Position numbers and translations under genes: made by a program. The notes beneath the pieces are model-generated. The model was not told the origin of the DNA and ran no database searches. It worked only from the letters and a program-made list of their open reading frames with translations. Source: Segatella cerevisiae (GTDB lineage Bacteria > Bacteroidota > Bacteroidia > Bacteroidales > Bacteroidaceae). From it: 64,000 nucleotides of DNA. This document shows, in pieces, positions 59,858 to 64,000 of this stretch (its first letter is position 1; every line of letters starts with the position of its first letter). Location: contig NZ_JAMXLY010000005.1 in NCBI RefSeq assembly GCF_024054555.1, forward strand, positions 42,077 through 106,076, written 5' to 3'.

Positions 59858-61538
59858 AAGACTTTATTTTCAACACAAACCGGAACATCAGATAATAGAC
59901 CAAATGGAAAAGGATGATCAGATTGAAGATGATCAAGTCCAAGTCATTTGCACCTTCCGAGAGATGATGTACATACGTCAGCACCGCGAGCAGCACGCAC
60001 AGGCATAGTCCGCACATTGTCGTGACATTCCTCGTCCTCTGCTTTTCCCGGATGGAATCATTCTCCGAGAGTTTGCTGTGTCTCGATCCACGTACGATAT
60101 AGATATCAAAACCGATCATCATCCATACGACGAGACGAAGCCACGTGTCGATACTCAAGGAAACCATCATCACCAGACAGACCAGCGCACCGAGAATAGG
60201 AATGACAGGCACCCATGGCGTCCTGAAAGCAGGTTTGGCATTGGGATTATTCTTGCGGATGATAATAATACCGAGACATACCAGTATAAATGCAAACAGA
60301 GTCCCGATACTACTCATCTCCCCGATGACTTTTCCGGGGACAAATGCCGCAATCAAAGAGACGAAAACCATGAACAGCAGATTTGATTTGGCCGGTGTCT
60401 TATATTTGGAATGCAGGTGCGAGAAAATCGAAGGGACCAACCCGTCACGACTCATGGAATAGAACACCCTGCTCTGACCAAGCAGCAAGACCAGGATGAC
60501 AGAAGAATATCCCAAAAGGATCGCCACCACAATAAATCGGTTCAGCCATGGGAAGGAAGGAATGATCGTGCCATTGGGTCCCGGCTTCCCCATCTGATTG
60601 ATAGCCGTTGCTACAGGAGCGAGGTCACTTCCTGACCCACTTAACGTCTTATAATTGGCAACGCCCGTCAGCACATAGGCAAACAAGACGTAGAGTATCG
60701 TACAGATCAATAGCGACCCCAAGATGCCATAGGGCATAGATTTCTGCGGATTCTTGGTCTCCTGGGCAGCAGTAGACACCGCATCAAAACCCATATACGC
60801 AAAGAAGATCATTCCCGCCGCCCTGAGAATACCTGTCCAGCCGAACTTTCCGAAGCTCCCTTCATTCTTGGGAATAAAAGGCGTCAGATTACTCTTGTTG
60901 ATATAGTGGAATCCGATAAATATAAAGATCAGCACAATCGCTATTTTCAGAACAACGATGACGTTGTTCAATCGTGCTGACCCTTTTGTCCCATGGATCA
61001 GGATCATGGACATAATGATCACGATGAAAACAGAAGGAAGGTTGATAATCCCATGTAAAACTTCTCCCCCTGGAAGTACGACAGACTCAAAAGGAGTCAT
61101 CATCAACTGCTGGTCTAACGTAAAACCCAAGGAGTGCAGCAGTTCATTAAAATACCCCGACCAACTCGAGGCAATGGTAGAGGACCCTACGGCATATTCC
61201 AGGATCAAGTCCCATCCGATGGTCCAAGCGACGAATTCCCCCATTGTCGCGTACGAATAGGTATAGGCACTACCTGAGACTGGGATGGACGAAGCAAACT
61301 CAGCATAGCATAATCCTGCAAAGGCACAACCGATGGCAGCTATCACAAAAGAGATGACAATAGACGGCCCCGCGTGCTCTCCCGCCGCAATACCCGTGAC
61401 AGAAAATAACCCGGCTCCAATAACAACTCCAACCCCCAGTGCGATCAAAGCACCAGTTGTCAAAGTTTTCTTCATTCCCTGTTTGTCAGAAGCCTCCGCC
61501 ATGAGACTGCTGATGCTCTTCTTTGTGAATAATCCCAT
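59856..61538 (-). CDS. APC-family amino-acid permease (cationic amino acid transporter type)
   Basis: 560 residues with about 12 to 14 membrane helices. Family features are GALIALGVGVVIGAGLFSVTG (substrate-binding unwound helix), CYAEFASSIPVSGSAYTYSYATMGEFVAWTIGWDLILEY, and FFAYMGFDAVSTAAQETKNPQKSMPYGI. It imports or exchanges amino acids across the inner membrane. It is a single gene with its own -7 element; substrate range is not readable. Confidence 0.93.
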   Translation of the reverse strand: MGLFTKKSISSLMAEASDKQGMKKTLTTGALIALGVGVVIGAGLFSVTGIAAGEHAGPSIVISFVIAAIGCAFAGLCYAEFASSIPVSGSAYTYSYATMGEFVAWTIGWDLILEYAVGSSTIASSWSGYFNELLHSLGFTLDQQLMMTPFESVVLPGGEVLHGIINLPSVFIVIIMSMILIHGTKGSARLNNVIVVLKIAIVLIFIFIGFHYINKSNLTPFIPKNEGSFGKFGWTGILRAAGMIFFAYMGFDAVSTAAQETKNPQKSMPYGILGSLLICTILYVLFAYVLTGVANYKTLSGSGSDLAPVATAINQMGKPGPNGTIIPSFPWLNRFIVVAILLGYSSVILVLLLGQSRVFYSMSRDGLVPSIFSHLHSKYKTPAKSNLLFMVFVSLIAAFVPGKVIGEMSSIGTLFAFILVCLGIIIIRKNNPNAKPAFRTPWVPVIPILGALVCLVMMVSLSIDTWLRLVVWMMIGFDIYIVRGSRHSKLSENDSIREKQRTRNVTTMCGLCLCVLLAVLTYVHHLSEGANDLDLIIFNLIILFHLVYYLMFRFVLKIKS

Positions 61539-61569
61539 ATTACCTTGCTTTTTGAGTTTGTTTGTGCCA

Positions 61570-61577
61570 CAAAGATA
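61570..61577 (-). promoter_or_regulatory. -7 element of the permease gene
   Basis: Minus-strand TATCTTTG, 31 bp before the ATG at 61538. Confidence 0.6.
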
Positions 61578-61761
61578 ATTATTTTTATCTATAAATCATC
61601 ATGATGTTTTAATTTTGTGGACAAAACGAACACTTTATCTTAAAAAAAGTTAGAGAATCCATCATTTTGAATAGGGAAAGGTTAAAAAAGTAATACAAAT
61701 CACACTCCATACGAGAAAGAACGGGGAAATATTCCAACGATCAAACAATAGAAAAAAGCAC

Positions 61762-61794
61762 AAAAAAAGCGCAGATATGAAATGATATCTGCGC
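61762..61794 (-). terminator. Terminator of the M13 peptidase gene
   Basis: Minus-strand GCGCAGATAT, 6-nt loop, ATATCTGCGC, then TTTTTTT; a perfect 10-bp stem 23 bp after the stop codon. Confidence 0.9.
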
Positions 61795-61816
61795 ATTTTA
61801 TTATGATCCGGAATGA

Positions 61817-63850
61817 TCACCACAATTGCAGGCGTTCATTCTCTGGGATATACATCTTGTCTCCCTTCTTCACATTCCAGGCTTTATAGAAAGCGTCTAT
61901 ATGAGGAAGAGCACCGTTGACACGCCATCTACCCAAAGCATGAGGATCCCGCTTAACACGGTTGCGGATCTCCTGGTCTGTAATATTATCAGCCCATATT
62001 CCTGCAAAAGCCAGGAAGAAGCGCTGATCAGGTGTAAAACCGTCTACCGTCTTCAGAGGATGCTGAGCGGTCACCTTCTTATAGGCATTGAAGGAAACCT
62101 GAAGGCCTCCGTGGTCTGCAAGATTCTCTCCAAGTGTCAATTCTCCATTTGCGTGGAGTCCGGGCAATACCTCGATATTGTCAAAAAACTTGGCATAGAG
62201 TTGGGCACGTTTCTGGAAGTTCTTTGCGTCACTGGCTGTCCACCAGTTTTTCATATTGCCATCAGAATCATACTGGCGGCCCTGGTCATCGAATCCGTGG
62301 GTCATCTCATGACCGATGACAACACCGATGCCACCATAGTTGAATGCTGCGTCTGCCTTCGGGTCGAAATAAGGAAACTGTAAAATTCCGGCAGGGAAAC
62401 AGATCTCATTGGTCGTCGGATTATAATAAGCATTCACCGTCTGAGGCGTCATCAGCCATTCATCGCGGTCAACAGGTTTACCTGCCCGCTCTTCAATGCG
62501 CTGATTATGGTGGAAGACCGCACAAGCCATGGCATTATCATAAAGAGAACGTGAAGGATCGATAGTCAGTTTGGAATAATCCTTCCACTTGTTAGGATAA
62601 CCTATTTTAATCAGGAACTTGTTAAGTTTCTGATGTGCGGCAGTTTTTGTCGTGTCACTCATCCAAGTTTGTGCGTCTATCCGTTCTCCGAGGCTGACCT
62701 GAAGATTATGCACCAGGCCCTCCATATATTTCTTGGAAGATTCAGGGAAATAATGCTCGACATAGATCTTGCCCAGCACATCGCCCATTTGGTCCTGTAC
62801 CTGATCGGATGCACGCTTCCAGAGAGGATAGTCTTCCTTACGGCCGCTCATCGTCTTGCCGAAGAAGTCAAACTGGGCCTCCCTGATAGCATCAGTGAGA
62901 TATTCTGCAGAGTTCTCAATGACGCTCCACTCCATCAATGCCTTGATGTCTTCAGGAGTCTGCAAAGTGATCAACTTGTCCAGACCTGCCATAAACTCAG
63001 GTTGTCCGACAACCACGGTCTGAACATATTCTGGTTTGATCCCTTCAGCATCGGTAAATTTCTTCAGAGGAATATCGGGATAGGCCGCATTAAACTCATC
63101 CAAAGTCATCTTATGATAGTTGGCTTCAGGATCCCTCAGATCCGTCATACTCTTAGAGATCAATGCAACCAATATTTCCTGACGATAGACAGCATCACGG
63201 CGCTTGGCAGATTCGTCAGAGTTGAAACCGTAAAGTTGGAACATCTTGTCGATGAAATCATGATAAGCGTTGCGGATGGCAACTGTTGCAGAATCATTAT
63301 TGACATAATAGTCCTTTTGGCCCAATGTCAATCCGCCCTGCGAGATATTCAGGATATTCATGGCTGCATTCTTCTGGTCAGCATCGAAATAATCATCGAA
63401 CTGCATACCCAAGCCCTGAACAGCGTACTTCAATTGGAGTTGACGAAGGTCCTCAACTGTCTTGGCAGCTTCTATCTCGCCAAGAATAGATTTCACAGGT
63501 GCCAGTCCCTCCTTATTGCGGCGATCAAGATCCAAAGCCAATTTGTAGAAATCTGCCAGTTTCTGCTCCATACTCCCCTTAGGGTGACTTTTCTTCTTCA
63601 GTCCTGCCAGGATCTCGTTGATACGCTTGTTGTTGTTTTCCTGCAACTGATCAAACGTGCCAAAGCGACTGCGGGAAGCTGGTAAAGGATTCAACTTTTT
63701 CCATCCGCCGTTGGCAAACTCATAGAAGTCGTCTTGCGGTCGGACAGACTTGTCCAAATTCTTTTCATTGATTTCCGACTGATTTTGAGCCATACCCATC
63801 AAAGGCGACACAACCATCATCATCATCGGAACAATTTTCCTCATATTCAT
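61817..63850 (-). CDS. pepO: M13-family metallopeptidase (PepO/neprilysin type), secreted
   Basis: 677 residues, normal for the family. Signal peptide MNMRKIVPMMMMVVSPLMGMAQ; an in-frame ATG at 63844 is an equally good start. The zinc site is VVIGHEMTHGFDDQGRQYD (HExxH) with the third ligand in LGENLADHGG, and NAYYNPTTNEICFPAGILQ is the substrate-binding NAYY motif. It cleaves short peptides in the periplasm or outside the cell. The C-terminus ENERLQLW matches the usual family end closely enough. Single gene. Confidence 0.95.
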   Translation of the reverse strand: MNMRKIVPMMMMVVSPLMGMAQNQSEINEKNLDKSVRPQDDFYEFANGGWKKLNPLPASRSRFGTFDQLQENNNKRINEILAGLKKKSHPKGSMEQKLADFYKLALDLDRRNKEGLAPVKSILGEIEAAKTVEDLRQLQLKYAVQGLGMQFDDYFDADQKNAAMNILNISQGGLTLGQKDYYVNNDSATVAIRNAYHDFIDKMFQLYGFNSDESAKRRDAVYRQEILVALISKSMTDLRDPEANYHKMTLDEFNAAYPDIPLKKFTDAEGIKPEYVQTVVVGQPEFMAGLDKLITLQTPEDIKALMEWSVIENSAEYLTDAIREAQFDFFGKTMSGRKEDYPLWKRASDQVQDQMGDVLGKIYVEHYFPESSKKYMEGLVHNLQVSLGERIDAQTWMSDTTKTAAHQKLNKFLIKIGYPNKWKDYSKLTIDPSRSLYDNAMACAVFHHNQRIEERAGKPVDRDEWLMTPQTVNAYYNPTTNEICFPAGILQFPYFDPKADAAFNYGGIGVVIGHEMTHGFDDQGRQYDSDGNMKNWWTASDAKNFQKRAQLYAKFFDNIEVLPGLHANGELTLGENLADHGGLQVSFNAYKKVTAQHPLKTVDGFTPDQRFFLAFAGIWADNITDQEIRNRVKRDPHALGRWRVNGALPHIDAFYKAWNVKKGDKMYIPENERLQLW

Positions 63851-64000
63851 ACTTATTGTGATTTAAAATTATCTTTTCATTCGAAAATGTTTTTATTGCG
63901 AACAGCCAGTAAATCGGCTATTCAGGTTTAACTTATTTGTTTTGACACAATAAAAGAATAAGCAGGCTGCGGTATGCTGTCTGCGGCTATTGGCTTAGGC
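63851..64000. other. Upstream region of the M13 peptidase gene at the window edge
   Basis: 150 bp without an exact promoter consensus on the minus strand; TAATTTTA around 63867-63874 is a weak -7 candidate. Nothing else is recognised. Confidence 0.35.

Overview
The window looks like chromosomal DNA of a Bacteroidales bacterium, most likely Prevotella in the broad sense. The evidence is the SusC/SusD glycan-uptake genes, a hybrid two-component regulator (HTCS), the RprX/RprY pair, promoters of the Bacteroidota type (TAnnTTTG at -7) before many genes, and an almost complete lack of Shine-Dalgarno sequences. The genus is an inference; no rRNA gene is present.

Layout. (1) 1-16447 is a polysaccharide utilisation locus: a second SusC (cut by the window edge), SusD, SusC, a GH43 and a GH95 enzyme on the minus strand, and a divergent HTCS on the plus strand. 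Three promoters of this locus share a 27-bp motif with half-sites 21 bp apart, a good candidate for the HTCS operator. (2) 16955-29058 is an L-arabinose operon: aldose epimerase, sodium-sugar symporter, NUDIX-type regulator, araD, araA, araB, GH51 arabinofuranosidase, transketolase and rpiB. The two blocks fit together: the locus releases and imports arabinose-containing oligosaccharides and the operon carries L-arabinose into the pentose phosphate pathway. (3) 29314-37771 holds pyruvate kinase, an HU-like protein, a 29-residue basic AURKAIP1/COX24-type protein, RNase G, an alpha-amylase fused to an alanyl-tRNA editing domain, fabD, and rplI-rpsR-rpsF. (4) 37988-47115 holds rprY/rprX, an EF-G paralogue without the catalytic histidine, hemW, an iron alcohol dehydrogenase and tcdA. 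(5) 47116-48090 is a 975-bp stretch without a convincing gene; it carries an 11-bp tandem array and a 23-bp periodic array. (6) 48091-64000 holds citrate synthase and aconitase (without the icd gene often found between them), a TonB-dependent receptor, a zinc-ribbon membrane lipoprotein, a U32 protein, metA (predicted acetyl-CoA type), a flavodoxin-fold reductase, an amino-acid permease and an M13 metallopeptidase.

The most unusual items are the GH13-AlaX fusion at 33353-35515, the repeat arrays at 47286-47584, the shared 27-bp operator-like motif of the utilisation locus, and the GTTAAC repeats before an apparently leaderless rprX. No tRNA, rRNA, CRISPR array, insertion sequence or prophage was recognised.
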